64,000 nucleotides of DNA from Mycolicibacterium sp. TUM20985. GTDB taxonomy: Bacteria > Actinomycetota > Actinomycetes > Mycobacteriales > Mycobacteriaceae. Positions 8,724 to 17,536 of this stretch are shown piece by piece; position 1 is the first letter of the stretch, and every line of letters begins with the position of its first letter. The stretch spans positions 4,960,001-5,024,000 of the forward strand of contig NZ_AP027291.1 of the NCBI RefSeq assembly GCF_030295745.1. Reading direction: 5' to 3'. The position numbers and the translations under genes were made by a program. The notes below the pieces were generated by a model that saw only the letters and a program-made list of their open reading frames with translations, searched no databases and was not told the DNA's origin.

Positions 8724-9899
8724 TCAGTGCCCGTCGGCCGATAATCGCCTGGGCTCGACGTCGTCTACCTCGTTGATTGCACGAGCGACCAGCTGTCGCT
8801 TGTAACCGAGGCTCATCTCGTCGATCGAGGCGATCGCGTCGTCAGTCAGCTCCTGCCGAATTCCATTGTGCGCGTGCGCAAACGGGATATAGGCCCGCAG
8901 GAGCGCTGGAGCATCCAACGCAATCTCAAGCGGGACATCGTGGTCAGGGAAGGGTTTGTCGAGGATCCACCAGAGCCGATGAACGCTCCATCGCCCTGGG
9001 TCGCAGCAGCCCGTCTCGCACAGTTGCCGCAGGAGGTCGCGATAGTCGACGTCACCAAAGGGTGCGCCCGCCGGGGAGGCGAAGAAGAGATCGAGTAGTT
9101 CCGAAGCGGCGCGGTCATCCGTCGACGGTCCCAGGTACGCGCGGCCGCCGTCCGGAAGCAGGGTGGTCACCCAGCGCAGCAAAGGCCGGGCCAGGCGCCA
9201 CTCATTCGACCGCGGCAAGAATCCCCCGGTCCGCAACCCGTACTCGAGCCACGTCCGGGCGCCGGCGGGCTCCATCTCCTCGAATCTCGTCTCGTGGTCG
9301 CCATTTCGGTGCGCGCGGACGAGCACTCTGTCCAGTGAGTCACTCAACACGCCTATCTCGGTGATGCCCGAGAGCTCATTGTGATCGACGAAGGCAACGA
9401 ACGTCAGCTCGGTCGCATCGGCGAAGCGCAGACCAATCAGGAGTTCGTCGCCATCGCCTAGCACCTCGGTCCTTCGCAGCACCCGGAGAACCTCGACGCG
9501 ACGGAGGCCGACCAACCACTTCGGCAGATGGTCGCTTCGTGTCGAGACTTCGCTGCGGCACCGCTCGAGCAGGCAGTCGTCCTCGACGAGCAATTCGGCG
9601 AGCACCGCGAGCAGGGCAGTCGTCTCGCGAAGCCTCCGACTCGCGAGACCATCCACGAACTCCTTCAACGAATTCGACTCCTTGAGCGGCCCACCCTTCA
9701 CCCATGCATACGGATCGGGGGTGGCCCAGCCGATGAAGCAGCTGGCAATGCCGAGCAGGGACGCAGGATGCTTGGCCAACGCCTTGCGGACCGTCGTGAC
9801 TAGAACGTCGTCGTCGCCCTTGCTGGGTCGACGCTTCCGTGCGCGACGGATGTCTCTCCGCATCTGCTTGGCGGCGCGGAGTTTGCGTGTGTCGTTCAT
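8724..9899 (-). CDS. Hypothetical protein, 391 aa
   Basis: No family recognised. The N-terminus is strongly basic (KLRAAKQMRRDIRRARKRRPSK in pattern) and the rest is a mixed alpha/beta soluble protein rich in Leu, Arg and acidic residues, with no signal peptide or membrane segment. The ATG at 9899 gives MNDTRKLRAAK; the in-frame extension up to 9989 is Val/Arg-rich and unlike a protein start, so it is left out. It is convergent with the MOSC gene and divergent from the NAD-salvage operon, so it may share that operon's control region. Confidence 0.7.
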   Translation of the reverse strand: MNDTRKLRAAKQMRRDIRRARKRRPSKGDDDVLVTTVRKALAKHPASLLGIASCFIGWATPDPYAWVKGGPLKESNSLKEFVDGLASRRLRETTALLAVLAELLVEDDCLLERCRSEVSTRSDHLPKWLVGLRRVEVLRVLRRTEVLGDGDELLIGLRFADATELTFVAFVDHNELSGITEIGVLSDSLDRVLVRAHRNGDHETRFEEMEPAGARTWLEYGLRTGGFLPRSNEWRLARPLLRWVTTLLPDGGRAYLGPSTDDRAASELLDLFFASPAGAPFGDVDYRDLLRQLCETGCCDPGRWSVHRLWWILDKPFPDHDVPLEIALDAPALLRAYIPFAHAHNGIRQELTDDAIASIDEMSLGYKRQLVARAINEVDDVEPRRLSADGH

Positions 9900-10005
9900 G
9901 CGCCGGACGCTACGGACGGGCACCGACACGACTACGTCAGTCGCCGTCGGCTGGGCCGAACCGCCGAGAACGAATCCCGTTCGACGCAAAAGCGCCCGTG
10001 TGTCA

Positions 10006-10028
10006 GTTATAGTCAGAGTGACTATAAC
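10006..10028. promoter_or_regulatory. Probable NrtR operator/promoter of the NAD-salvage operon
   Basis: Perfect inverted repeat with arms GTTATAGTCA and TGACTATAAC around GAG, 16 bases before the pnuC ATG. Each arm contains a TATAGT or TATAAC string that could be a -10 element, so a bound repressor would block the promoter. The operon it heads encodes an NrtR-type regulator, the obvious candidate to bind here. That assignment is inference from position and symmetry. Confidence 0.8.
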
Positions 10029-10044
10029 GATCTAGGAGGCCCCG

Positions 10045-10701
10045 ATGATCGATTGGCTGGCGCGACTGGTGGACCCACTCAACGTGGTCCTGTTCTCCAT
10101 CGGTGCAGACCACGTGAGCTGGGCCGAGCTACTCGGGTTCCTCACTGGAGCGCTGTGCGTCGCCCTGACCGTGCGCAGGAGCATCGCCAACTTTCCTGTC
10201 GGCATTGCCAACAGCGCATTCTTTCTCGTCCTCTTCGCGTCGGCTCAATTGTGGGCGGACTCGTGCTTGCAACTGCTCTACATCGGCCTTGGTGTCGCCG
10301 GGTGGTGGCAATGGCGGTACGGCAGCGCTGCGAGAAGTGCCCTGGTGGTTCGACGGGCTGGCCGGGGCGAGTTGGCGGCATGCCTCGTCTTCGTCGTGGT
10401 CGGTACCGCGGCTCTCCATTTCATACTGACCCTTGCGCACGATTCGGCGCCTTTCTTGGACGCGGTCACGACCTGCCTGTCGCTGACGGCGCAGTGGCTA
10501 CTCAATGGCAAGCGAATCGAGACGTGGTTCTTTTGGATCGCCGCTGACTGCATATACATCCCGCTGTATCTCAGCAGGGGACTCACCCTGACGGCGATCG
10601 TCTATGCGTTGTTCCTCGTGTTGTGCTTCGCCGGGTTGCGAGCGTGGTCGCGTGCACGTGCGATCGACGCACCTGTCCTGATCGCGAGTCCCACAACGTG
10701 A
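10045..10701 (+). CDS. pnuC: PnuC-type nicotinamide riboside transporter
   Basis: 218-residue integral membrane protein of the PnuC family, which takes up nicotinamide riboside by facilitated diffusion driven by intracellular phosphorylation. About seven hydrophobic segments are seen. The family motifs NFPVGIANSAFF, WADSCLQLLYIGLGVAGWWQW and a C-terminal KRIETWFFWIAADCIYIPLY segment are present. A good ribosome site (AGGAGG, 10034-10039) precedes the ATG. The stop overlaps the GTG of the nadR-like gene (GTGA), whose kinase domain would trap the imported riboside. Confidence 0.92.
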   Translation: MIDWLARLVDPLNVVLFSIGADHVSWAELLGFLTGALCVALTVRRSIANFPVGIANSAFFLVLFASAQLWADSCLQLLYIGLGVAGWWQWRYGSAARSALVVRRAGRGELAACLVFVVVGTAALHFILTLAHDSAPFLDAVTTCLSLTAQWLLNGKRIETWFFWIAADCIYIPLYLSRGLTLTAIVYALFLVLCFAGLRAWSRARAIDAPVLIASPTT

Positions 10702-11792
10702 ATGAGTTCGAACACGGCCTGATGATCGGCAAGTTCTATCCGCCGCGACACGGACATCATGCGGCAATTCGGGCCGCCGCCGCGCGATGTGCGAAATTCA
10801 CCGTGCTCGTGATGGCCTCAGCCGTCGAGACGATACCGCTGGCCGATCGGGTGGCCTGGCTGCGCGACGAGCATCGAGACGAACCCAATGTTCACGTCGC
10901 CGGCATCCGCTGCGACGCCCCCCTGGACATCAGCGACGAAAGGGTCTGGGCGGCTCAGGTCGCCGCGATGCGCGCCGGACTGGGCGCCGCTGGGGCACCG
11001 GCGGTTGTCGACGCGGTGTTCAGTGGCGACGGCTACTACGCCAAACTCGCGAAGTGGTTCGGCGCCACCGGGGTCAAAATGGATCGGACCGGGAGCAGTA
11101 CCGCGGTGCGTCGCGATCTCGCGGGCCAGTGGAGCGAGTTGGCGGCGCCGACTCGCGCGGGCTTGACCAGTCGCGTCGTCGTAGTCGGCGCCGAATCGAC
11201 GGGCACGACGACTTTGGCCGAGCGCCTTGCCGAGCACTATGCCGCGCGCGGCGGGGTGTGGGCCGCCACCCGGTGCGTCGCCGAATACGGCCGCGAATAC
11301 ACCTGCCTCAAGGCAGCAACCAAACCCGACCTCGATCTCACCGAATTAGATTGGGAAGAACACGATTTCGACGTGATCGGCCCGGAGCAGACTCAACGCG
11401 AGGAGGCTGCGGCACGAGTGGGCTCCCCGGTCCTGATCTGCGATACCGACGCGTTCGCAACGTCCGTATGGAAGCGTCGCTACCTGGGCACGAAGAGTGC
11501 GACACCCGAACCATGGACGTCCGTCCCGGCGCGAGCGGTCTACCTGCTCACCGACCACGCCGACGTGCCATGGCGCGACGACGGCATGAGGGAGGGTGAC
11601 CTAACGATTCGTGCGGCCATGACCGGCTGGTTCACCGAAGCCCTTACCGCTGAGCAACATTCGTGGGTGCTGCTGACCGGCACACTGGAGGAGAGAATGG
11701 ATCTCGCCGTCCGCACCATTGACCCACTGTTGGCCCATCGCGCGCGATTCGGCGAACCACTGCACGGCCCCGGATTCGAGGCGGCACCGTGA
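10698..11792 (+). CDS. nadR: NadR-like NMN adenylyltransferase / ribosylnicotinamide kinase
   Basis: 364-residue bifunctional enzyme of the NadR family without the N-terminal repressor domain found in enteric NadR. The nucleotidyltransferase half begins MIGKFYPPRHGHH (GKFxPxHxGH signature) and would join NMN and ATP to NAD. The kinase half starts near residue 159 with VVVGAESTGTTTLAERL. At the usual P-loop Lys there is Thr170 (GTTT instead of GKTT). The GTG at 10698 overlaps the pnuC stop; the longer open frame from 10623 runs inside pnuC. The order pnuC-nadR-nrtR indicates one riboside salvage unit. Confidence 0.88.
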   Translation: MNEFEHGLMIGKFYPPRHGHHAAIRAAAARCAKFTVLVMASAVETIPLADRVAWLRDEHRDEPNVHVAGIRCDAPLDISDERVWAAQVAAMRAGLGAAGAPAVVDAVFSGDGYYAKLAKWFGATGVKMDRTGSSTAVRRDLAGQWSELAAPTRAGLTSRVVVVGAESTGTTTLAERLAEHYAARGGVWAATRCVAEYGREYTCLKAATKPDLDLTELDWEEHDFDVIGPEQTQREEAAARVGSPVLICDTDAFATSVWKRRYLGTKSATPEPWTSVPARAVYLLTDHADVPWRDDGMREGDLTIRAAMTGWFTEALTAEQHSWVLLTGTLEERMDLAVRTIDPLLAHRARFGEPLHGPGFEAAP

Positions 11793-12535
11793 CCGGAGAA
11801 GCGACCTGGTTGCGGCAATACGATCCGAGCGAGTTCCCGCCGTTCGCCGTCACGGTAGACCTCGCTGTCTTCACGCTTCGAGGAAATCAATTGTGTGTGC
11901 TGCTGGTGCGGCGCGGTGAACATCCCTATCGGGGATGGTGGGCACTGCCTGGCGGGCATCTGCAACATGGGCGCGAGTCCGCCGACGATGCGGCGCGGCG
12001 AGAACTCCACGAGGAAGCCGGTTTGGACACCGAGTCCGCCGGGGTCCACCTCGAGCAACTCGGCAGCTATAGCGATCCCGGCCGCGACCCGCGGATCACC
12101 GCCGGTCTGCAAGTGGTGTCGATCGCATACTTCGCGCTAGCCCCCGACCTGCCGGACGCCGAGGCAGGCACGGATGCACGCGAGGCGGCGTGGTGGCCGG
12201 TCAGCGACGCCACCGACCTCGCGCTGGCCTTCGACCACCGCATCATTCTCGACGATGCGCTCGGCCGGGTGCGCGCGAAACTCGAATACACCACCTTGGC
12301 AACGCGATTCGTGTCCGAACCGTTCAGCCTGGCCGACCTGCGGCACGTATACGAAGTGGTCTGGGGTTATGCACCCGACACCGCAAACTTCCGTCGGAAG
12401 GTACTTGCGACGGAAGACTTCGTACGCCCCAGCCCAGAGATCGCCGACTCGACGCGCACAGGCGGACGTCCCGCTGAACTCTTCACCAGAGGTGATGCGC
12501 AGGCCATCTTTCCTCCGCTGATGCGGCGCGAGTAG
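11789..12535 (+). CDS. nrtR: NrtR family Nudix-winged-helix regulator of NAD metabolism
   Basis: 248-residue protein with an N-terminal Nudix fold (LPGGHLQHGRESADDAARRE in pattern, then LHEEAGLD) and a C-terminal winged helix (FSLADLRHVYEVVWG, NFRRKVL), the architecture of NrtR, a repressor of NAD genes that responds to ADP-ribose. One extra residue sits between GG and the Glu of the Nudix box compared with the usual spacing, so hydrolase activity may be lost while ligand binding is kept. The GTG start overlaps the nadR stop. It should bind the dyad at 10006-10028 and control its own operon. Confidence 0.88.
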   Translation: MTGEATWLRQYDPSEFPPFAVTVDLAVFTLRGNQLCVLLVRRGEHPYRGWWALPGGHLQHGRESADDAARRELHEEAGLDTESAGVHLEQLGSYSDPGRDPRITAGLQVVSIAYFALAPDLPDAEAGTDAREAAWWPVSDATDLALAFDHRIILDDALGRVRAKLEYTTLATRFVSEPFSLADLRHVYEVVWGYAPDTANFRRKVLATEDFVRPSPEIADSTRTGGRPAELFTRGDAQAIFPPLMRRE

Positions 12536-12626
12536 GAACACGATCGATGCGACGTCACGAACTGCTGGGACTGCTCTGACCAGTAGTCGGAGCGTCGATC
12601 GGGACTGCGCCCGCAGCAACGCCATA

Positions 12627-12662
12627 CTGGTCGCGCGGGCACTCGGACGTCCGCGCGACCAG
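12627..12662. other. 12-bp stem hairpin just before the DUF4239 gene
   Basis: Perfect inverted repeat CTGGTCGCGCGG / CCGCGCGACCAG (12627-12638, 12651-12662) with a 12-nt loop. It ends eight bases before the GTG of the next gene and starts 91 bases after nrtR. It may terminate the nrtR transcript or, if transcribed with the next gene, mask its start. Confidence 0.55.
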
Positions 12663-12670
12663 GGGGTTCC

Positions 12671-13465
12671 GTGATCTGGCTTCTGCAGCTGCCTGCTTCG
12701 CTTCTCGGGTTCGCCGCGGTGGCCCTCGTCGTCGGACTGTCTGTGGCCGGGCTGCTGCTGTTCCGCAAGGCCGTGTCACACACTCGGCTCGAGGAAGCGA
12801 ATGCCGCGTCGGGACAAATGTTTCAGCTTGCCGGTGTGCTCTACGCGGTGCTCGTCGCCTTCGTCGTGGTCGTGGTGTGGGAGCAGTTCGGCGACGCCGA
12901 GAACGCCACCGTCGCAGAAGCCAGCGCGATCACGGACCTGCTCCGGGACTCCGAGGCGATACCCGCCGCGTACCGGATGGACGTGCAGCGCAACCTCCTC
13001 GCCTATGCCGACGACGTGATCAACGACGAGCTACCGCGCATGCGCCGGGGCGAGACCATCGAGGAGGAATCTGATCACATGACGGCGATCTGGACCGCCT
13101 TCCTGAAGGTCGAGCCGGACACCCGCAACGAGATCGCGTTCTTCGACCACGACATCGTCAAGCTCAACGATCTGAGCGCCAACCGCAAGTTGCGGGTATC
13201 GACCGGTGAGTCCGCGGTCCCCGGTGAGTTGTGGGTGCTGCTCCTCGGCGGTGGAGCCGTCGTCATGACGTTCACGTTCCTGTTCGGGACCCGTGACGTC
13301 GTTCTTCATGCGCTCGCCGTCGGCCTCACGGCGGGCTTGATGGGCTTCGTCCTGTATCTGATCTTCGCGCTCGAGCATCCGTTCGTGGGGGCTCTGTCGG
13401 TCAAACCCGACCCCTACGTGAACGTGCTGCAACTCTGGAAAGACGACATGCCGTCACCGCCGTAG
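12671..13465 (+). CDS. DUF4239 membrane protein
   Basis: 264-residue membrane protein of the DUF4239 (bestrophin-like) family. Two hydrophobic segments lie near the N-terminus (8-32 and 55-75) and two to three near residues 190-240, with a helical soluble part between (ATVAEASAITDLLRDSEAIP in pattern). GTG start at 12671. The family is of unknown function. It is not obviously linked to the NAD operon; a hairpin stands between them. Confidence 0.75.
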   Translation: MIWLLQLPASLLGFAAVALVVGLSVAGLLLFRKAVSHTRLEEANAASGQMFQLAGVLYAVLVAFVVVVVWEQFGDAENATVAEASAITDLLRDSEAIPAAYRMDVQRNLLAYADDVINDELPRMRRGETIEEESDHMTAIWTAFLKVEPDTRNEIAFFDHDIVKLNDLSANRKLRVSTGESAVPGELWVLLLGGGAVVMTFTFLFGTRDVVLHALAVGLTAGLMGFVLYLIFALEHPFVGALSVKPDPYVNVLQLWKDDMPSPP

Positions 13466-13492
13466 AGGCACCGTGCGTTCGCCGCCTGCACA

Positions 13493-13556
13493 CGTCGAGT
13501 GTGTGCCCCCTGGATGACTCGTCGCCACCCTCCGTACCTGGGGCACACACTCGACG
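13493..13556. terminator. Hairpin between convergent genes
   Basis: Perfect 17-bp inverted repeat (13493-13509 and 13540-13556, arm CGTCGAGTGTGTGCCCC) with a 30-nt loop, placed 27 bases after the DUF4239 stop and 15 bases before the stop of the convergent membrane-protein gene. It can serve as terminator for both. No T tract. Confidence 0.65.
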
Positions 13557-13571
13557 CGACCATCGAGCGGT

Positions 13572-14135
13572 CTAGTCGAGCAGCCGCTGCGCCAGCTTGT
13601 TGCCGAGCCCCAACACCATCTGGTCGGGACGCTGCTGCTCGCCCTGCTGTGAACCGAGGACGATGATCGTGCCGGTCAGCACCGGGAGCGCCCACTGCAG
13701 GTACTTCAGGTTCCTCTGCGCTGCGGCGACGTCATCGGGTGTCGACGATGACGGCTCCGTCGCGCCTTCGACGGAATGACCGTCGCCCTGAGCGACTTTG
13801 GCGCCCAGGGCGCCGCTGACGGCCGTCGCGCCCAGCGCGAGGCCGGTCACCACGAGCTTGGCCGCGGTATTCGCGGTGACTCCGGATTGATTCTTGGCGC
13901 GGCCACGGTTGGCGTACAGGATCGCGGCACCGCCGACGAGATGCGCGCCGATGGCGGCGGCGTTGGCCGGGGCCCACTTTGCCCAGCCCACCGAGGCGAC
14001 GCGAGCTCGGTCACCGGGTTCGCGCACCGCAGCTGCAGCGCCATTGACACCGAGCGCACCCATCAACGATCCTCCGAACCAGGCGGCGGCTCCGAGATCG
14101 TGGAGTGAGCGGACGATGGTGTTGCGTTCAGACAT
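13572..14135 (-). CDS. Conserved mycobacterial-type membrane protein
   Basis: 187 residues. The sequence SLHDLGAAAWFGGSLMGALGVNGAAA, in part, marks a first helix; further hydrophobic segments follow at about 52-75, 92-112 and 148-165, giving four predicted helices. I recognise the type as a small Ala/Gly-rich membrane protein common in mycobacteria, without known function. No catalytic motif is seen. Confidence 0.7.
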   Translation of the reverse strand: MSERNTIVRSLHDLGAAAWFGGSLMGALGVNGAAAAVREPGDRARVASVGWAKWAPANAAAIGAHLVGGAAILYANRGRAKNQSGVTANTAAKLVVTGLALGATAVSGALGAKVAQGDGHSVEGATEPSSSTPDDVAAAQRNLKYLQWALPVLTGTIIVLGSQQGEQQRPDQMVLGLGNKLAQRLLD

Positions 14136-14332
14136 GACAAGTCCTTCGAAAGTTGGTGCGTCGGACGCGCCGCGGGGCTGGACGCGGTCCTCATCTCAAG
14201 GGGTGCTCAACTCGGCGCATTCGAAACGTGACATGCCAAATCGCCTACCGCCGAAACCGTGAAGCGCGCTCTCCCTCGTTTAGCTGGCAAACGACGGGGT
14301 AGTTGGGAGGGAACATCGACGTGAGGAACGAC

Positions 14333-15055
14333 ATGACCATTGGACATCTGCCCAGACTTCTCGGTGCGGCCGTCGTGTCCGCCGGCGCGGTACTTTGCTC
14401 CACCTCGGCCCCCGCCGCGTACGCGGCACCCTGCGCCGACGTCGAGCTCGTGTTCGCCCGCGGCACCGGCGAGGCACCCGGCGTCGGTGGCATCGGCCAG
14501 TCCTACGTCGACGCGCTGCGCACGCAGCTCGGCCCGAGGTCGCTGGACGTGTACCCGGTCAACTACCCGGCCAGCGACGACTTTGCCAACCGTGAAGCGT
14601 TCGCCAGCACGGTCATCGAAGGCGTTAGGGACGCCGGGGCGCACGTGCAGGCCACGGCAGCGAACTGCCCCACCACCAAGATCGTGCTCGGCGGTTACTC
14701 ACAGGGCGCAATAGTCGCGGGATACGTCACGGCGGACCAGGCGCCCGCCGGCGTGCCAACGTCCGTGGTGCCCGACCCCCTGCCCGCCAGCGTCGCCGAC
14801 CACGTCGCCGCCGTGACGCTGTTCGGTACGCCGTCGCCCGAGTTCCTGCAGCAATACGACGCGCCCGCGTTGACCATCGGGCCGAACTACACCGCCAAGA
14901 CCCTCAAGCTGTGCGCGCAGGGCGACAACATCTGCGACGGCACACCAGGTGGGCAGCCCGGCTTCGCGCACATCTCGTACGGCTTCAACGGCCTGACCAG
15001 CGAAGCGGCTGGCTACGCTGCGGACCGCATCGCGCCGGCTCCCGATCGCGGCTAG
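14333..15055 (+). CDS. Secreted cutinase-like esterase (Culp family)
   Basis: 240-residue secreted serine esterase of the cutinase-like (Culp) family. A signal peptide (residues 1 to about 31, ending SAPAAYA) precedes mature APCADVELVFARGTGE. The nucleophile Ser lies in GGYSQGA, the acid in NICDG and the His in FAHISYG. Two disulfide pairs are likely (Cys in PCADV with Cys in ANCPT, and CAQGDNIC). ATG 14333 has AGGAA close upstream; GTG 14321 and TTG 14303 are in-frame alternatives. Family members hydrolyse lipid esters or phospholipids at the cell envelope. Confidence 0.9.
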   Translation: MTIGHLPRLLGAAVVSAGAVLCSTSAPAAYAAPCADVELVFARGTGEAPGVGGIGQSYVDALRTQLGPRSLDVYPVNYPASDDFANREAFASTVIEGVRDAGAHVQATAANCPTTKIVLGGYSQGAIVAGYVTADQAPAGVPTSVVPDPLPASVADHVAAVTLFGTPSPEFLQQYDAPALTIGPNYTAKTLKLCAQGDNICDGTPGGQPGFAHISYGFNGLTSEAAGYAADRIAPAPDRG

Positions 15056-15220
15056 TCGACGGCTCGCTCACACCGGCGCAGCCCCCGAACTGCGACCCCG
15101 TCAGCCCTCTGTCGGGAAATGATAAAAGCGTGTCGCATAACGTCAAGACGCGCCAGGGTCCGTTCAGCCATTCTTGTGTTGTAGCTCCTGCGACTCCGCA
15201 GGCGTGAACCAAGGAAGGCC

Positions 15221-15373
15221 ATGACCGCGACCCGCCCCAACGCCCCCGCCACCGGCACGTCCCTCCGTGGACCCGCCCGTCGCGCGTCAGGACGGGGGCG
15301 GCGACTCTTCGTGCCCTACGTGCAGGATCCTCCCCAGTCGCTCGATGCTCGCACACGCCTGATCTCTAGCTAA
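15221..15373 (+). CDS. Possible small basic peptide, 50 aa
   Basis: ATG with a good AAGGAAGG site seven bases upstream opens a 50-codon frame (MTATRPNAPATGTSLRG...DARTRLISS) rich in Arg, Pro and Ala. There is no homology I recognise. It lies in the 481-base gap between the cutinase and the HTH gene, in which nothing else convincing was seen. Translation is plausible, function unknown. Confidence 0.35.
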   Translation: MTATRPNAPATGTSLRGPARRASGRGRRLFVPYVQDPPQSLDARTRLISS

Positions 15374-15536
15374 AGCCGCTGCACGACAATGCGATTCACC
15401 CGGCTGGCCGGGTAGTCGATCGCGATTGCCGCACGCCGCCCGTGCCGCTGAGTTGCGCGCACGACCTCGAGCACCGCCACTGCGGTGGCCCGCAAACACC
15501 CTCGGCCGACATTCGCGAGGGAACGCAGGAGCAACG

Positions 15537-15824
15537 ATGAGCACATCCCGTAAGAACAGTTCGCGCTTCACGTGGACGGCTGACCACGACGCCGCCTTGC
15601 GACGACTCGCAGAGGCCGTTCAGCAGGTCCGGCACGCCGACACCCCCATCACCCAGCAGCAGCTCAGAGCGGCGGTCGACAGCGCTCGGGACGCGGGCCT
15701 CGGATGGACCCAGATCGGCGACGCGCTCGGAATCGCCAGTGGCAACGCCTATCACCGTTACCGACGGCGACCGATTGCCTCGGAGCAGGAACAGCCCTGC
15801 GACGCGGGCGAGACAAGCTTCTAA
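15537..15824 (+). CDS. Small helix-turn-helix protein
   Basis: 95-residue, probably DNA-binding protein. Residues 55-80 (AGLGWTQIGDALGIASGNAYHRY in pattern) form a helix-turn-helix of the kind seen in small actinobacterial regulators that ask for a trained 'W-xx-IG-x-ALG' helix. The N-terminus is basic. CAGGAG lies seven bases before the ATG; the longer open frame upstream (from 15426) lacks a ribosome site. It is convergent with the receptor kinase gene. Confidence 0.7.
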   Translation: MSTSRKNSSRFTWTADHDAALRRLAEAVQQVRHADTPITQQQLRAAVDSARDAGLGWTQIGDALGIASGNAYHRYRRRPIASEQEQPCDAGETSF

Positions 15825-15847
15825 GAGGTCCGGCCGCCGCTCGGGGG

Positions 15848-17332
15848 TTACTCCGCCGACCCGTATTCGAGCGCCGGCTCAGCGGAGTCCACGCGCCCGT
15901 TGCTGATGATCGTCAGCTGGCCGGGCCGCACCTGGTACCTGGCGCCGTCGGCCGGGTTCACGGCGTCGAAGCCGCCATCTGAGGGCACCGCGTTGGACAG
16001 GCGCACGTTGGCGCCGTCTCGCAGACGTTCGCCGTGGTAGTAGTAGCTGCCCGACGACTCCTGGCAGATCACCGCCAGCGACGACGCCGTCCTCATCGCC
16101 GACACCAGCGTTCCCGAGTCGCAGCGCGCGGCGTGGCCGACGAAGCCCTGCGCGTCGGTGTTCGACACTCCCGAGACGGGCGCGGCGCTCGTCGACGTGG
16201 TGCTCGTCGTCGAGGTCGACGTATCGGTGGTGCTCGCGGGCGGGGCGGCCAGCGGACTCTGCGGCTGAGACCCGGTGCCGCCACCGGTGAAGACGATCGC
16301 GGCAGCCAGTCCCGCCGCGAGCGCGAACATCGCGACGGTCCCGGCGAGCAGCGCCTTCTGCGTGCGGCTGAACCGCGAGCGCGGGACCGGCGCCGGGGGC
16401 GGCGGTTGTGGCGCGTAGGGCCGCGGACGCTCAGCACTGAACTGGCGCGTGCTGGGCGGCGGTCCAGGGCGCGCCGGCGAGACGGCGGCGGGCCCCCCGT
16501 GCACGGCGGCAGCGGCCGCCTTGGCCAGCTCACCCGCCGTCGCGTACCGCTCGGCGGGGTCCTTCGCCATGCCCTTGGCGATGACGGCGTCGAAGGCGGG
16601 GCTGACGCCCTGCCGCACCTCGCTCGGCCGCGGGGGCGGCGCGAACATGTGCGCGCTCATCACCTGACGGATGTCGGCCGCCTCGAACGGCGCGCGTCCC
16701 GTCAGGCACTCGAACAGCAGGCAGGTCAACGAGTACACGTCCGACGGCGGTCCGCCCGGCTTGCCGCTGAGGCGCTCGGAGGCCATGTACGCGCAGGAGC
16801 CGATGATCAGCCCGGTCCGCGTCACAGTCGCCTCGCCGCCGCCGTTGGCGATGCCGAAGTCCACCAGGTAGGCGAAGTCGTCCGGCGTAAGCAACACGTT
16901 CTCCGGCTTGACGTCGCGGTGCACCAGCCCGTGGGCGTGCGCGGCGTCCAGCGCGGCGGCGACCTGCGCGACGATCGACACCGCCCGCGCCGGCGGAAGC
17001 ACGCCCGTGACCCGCAGCTCGTCCTTGACGCTGCCGCCCTCGACCAGGCGCATGTCGATGTACAGGACCCCGTTGATCTCGCCGAAGTCGTGCACGGGGA
17101 TGACGTGGGGCTCGTGCAGTCGCGCCGCGATGCGCGACTCGCGGCGGAACCGGTCGCGGTAGCTCGGGTCGGCGGCCACGTCCGCCCGCAGCAGCTTGAG
17201 CGCTACCATCCGCTCCCGCGCGGTGTCGTAGGCGCGATAGACCTCGCCCATTCCGCCCATACCGAGCAGTTCATGGAGCTCATAGGGCCCGAAGCGCGTG
17301 CTCGGACGCGGTCCAGCACCCGGCGACGCCAT
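15848..17332 (-). CDS. Membrane-anchored Ser/Thr protein kinase
   Basis: 494-residue eukaryotic-type receptor kinase. Kinase domain about 13-275 with the glycine loop LLGMGGMGEVYRAYD, Lys in VALKLL, catalytic HRDVKPEN, DFG (VDFGIA) and YMASERL. A Pro-rich juxtamembrane linker (about 285-330) leads to one membrane helix (about 335-357). The outside part starts with a Ser/Thr linker and continues with ~110 residues holding two Cys (ARCDSG, VICQES), with no PASTA repeats and no domain I recognise. It resembles PknE/PknF-type mycobacterial kinases in the inner part. The sensor ligand is unknown. Confidence 0.9.
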   Translation of the reverse strand: MASPGAGPRPSTRFGPYELHELLGMGGMGEVYRAYDTARERMVALKLLRADVAADPSYRDRFRRESRIAARLHEPHVIPVHDFGEINGVLYIDMRLVEGGSVKDELRVTGVLPPARAVSIVAQVAAALDAAHAHGLVHRDVKPENVLLTPDDFAYLVDFGIANGGGEATVTRTGLIIGSCAYMASERLSGKPGGPPSDVYSLTCLLFECLTGRAPFEAADIRQVMSAHMFAPPPRPSEVRQGVSPAFDAVIAKGMAKDPAERYATAGELAKAAAAAVHGGPAAVSPARPGPPPSTRQFSAERPRPYAPQPPPPAPVPRSRFSRTQKALLAGTVAMFALAAGLAAAIVFTGGGTGSQPQSPLAAPPASTTDTSTSTTSTTSTSAAPVSGVSNTDAQGFVGHAARCDSGTLVSAMRTASSLAVICQESSGSYYYHGERLRDGANVRLSNAVPSDGGFDAVNPADGARYQVRPGQLTIISNGRVDSAEPALEYGSAE

Positions 17333-17536
17333 AACCGCTCCTTCCCTGTTCCGTGACCCGACTTGCTCAGGTGTTCCCGTTTATGTCCAGCTCAACCCGC
17401 TCTCGCGGGGGCGACCAGGGGACGATGCCGAAGTCGAAGTAGCACAAGCGAATTGCTTCGTGGCAAGGGTACAGGGTCGGGCCCGACGGGGTGGAGCGAC
17501 GCCATTCGGGCGTCGGGTGTGCGCCATGCTGGACGG

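Noticed and set aside
16034..17356. 440-codon frame opposite the receptor kinase
   Set aside because: Antisense shadow, Arg-rich, no ribosome site; the kinase motifs lie on the minus strand.
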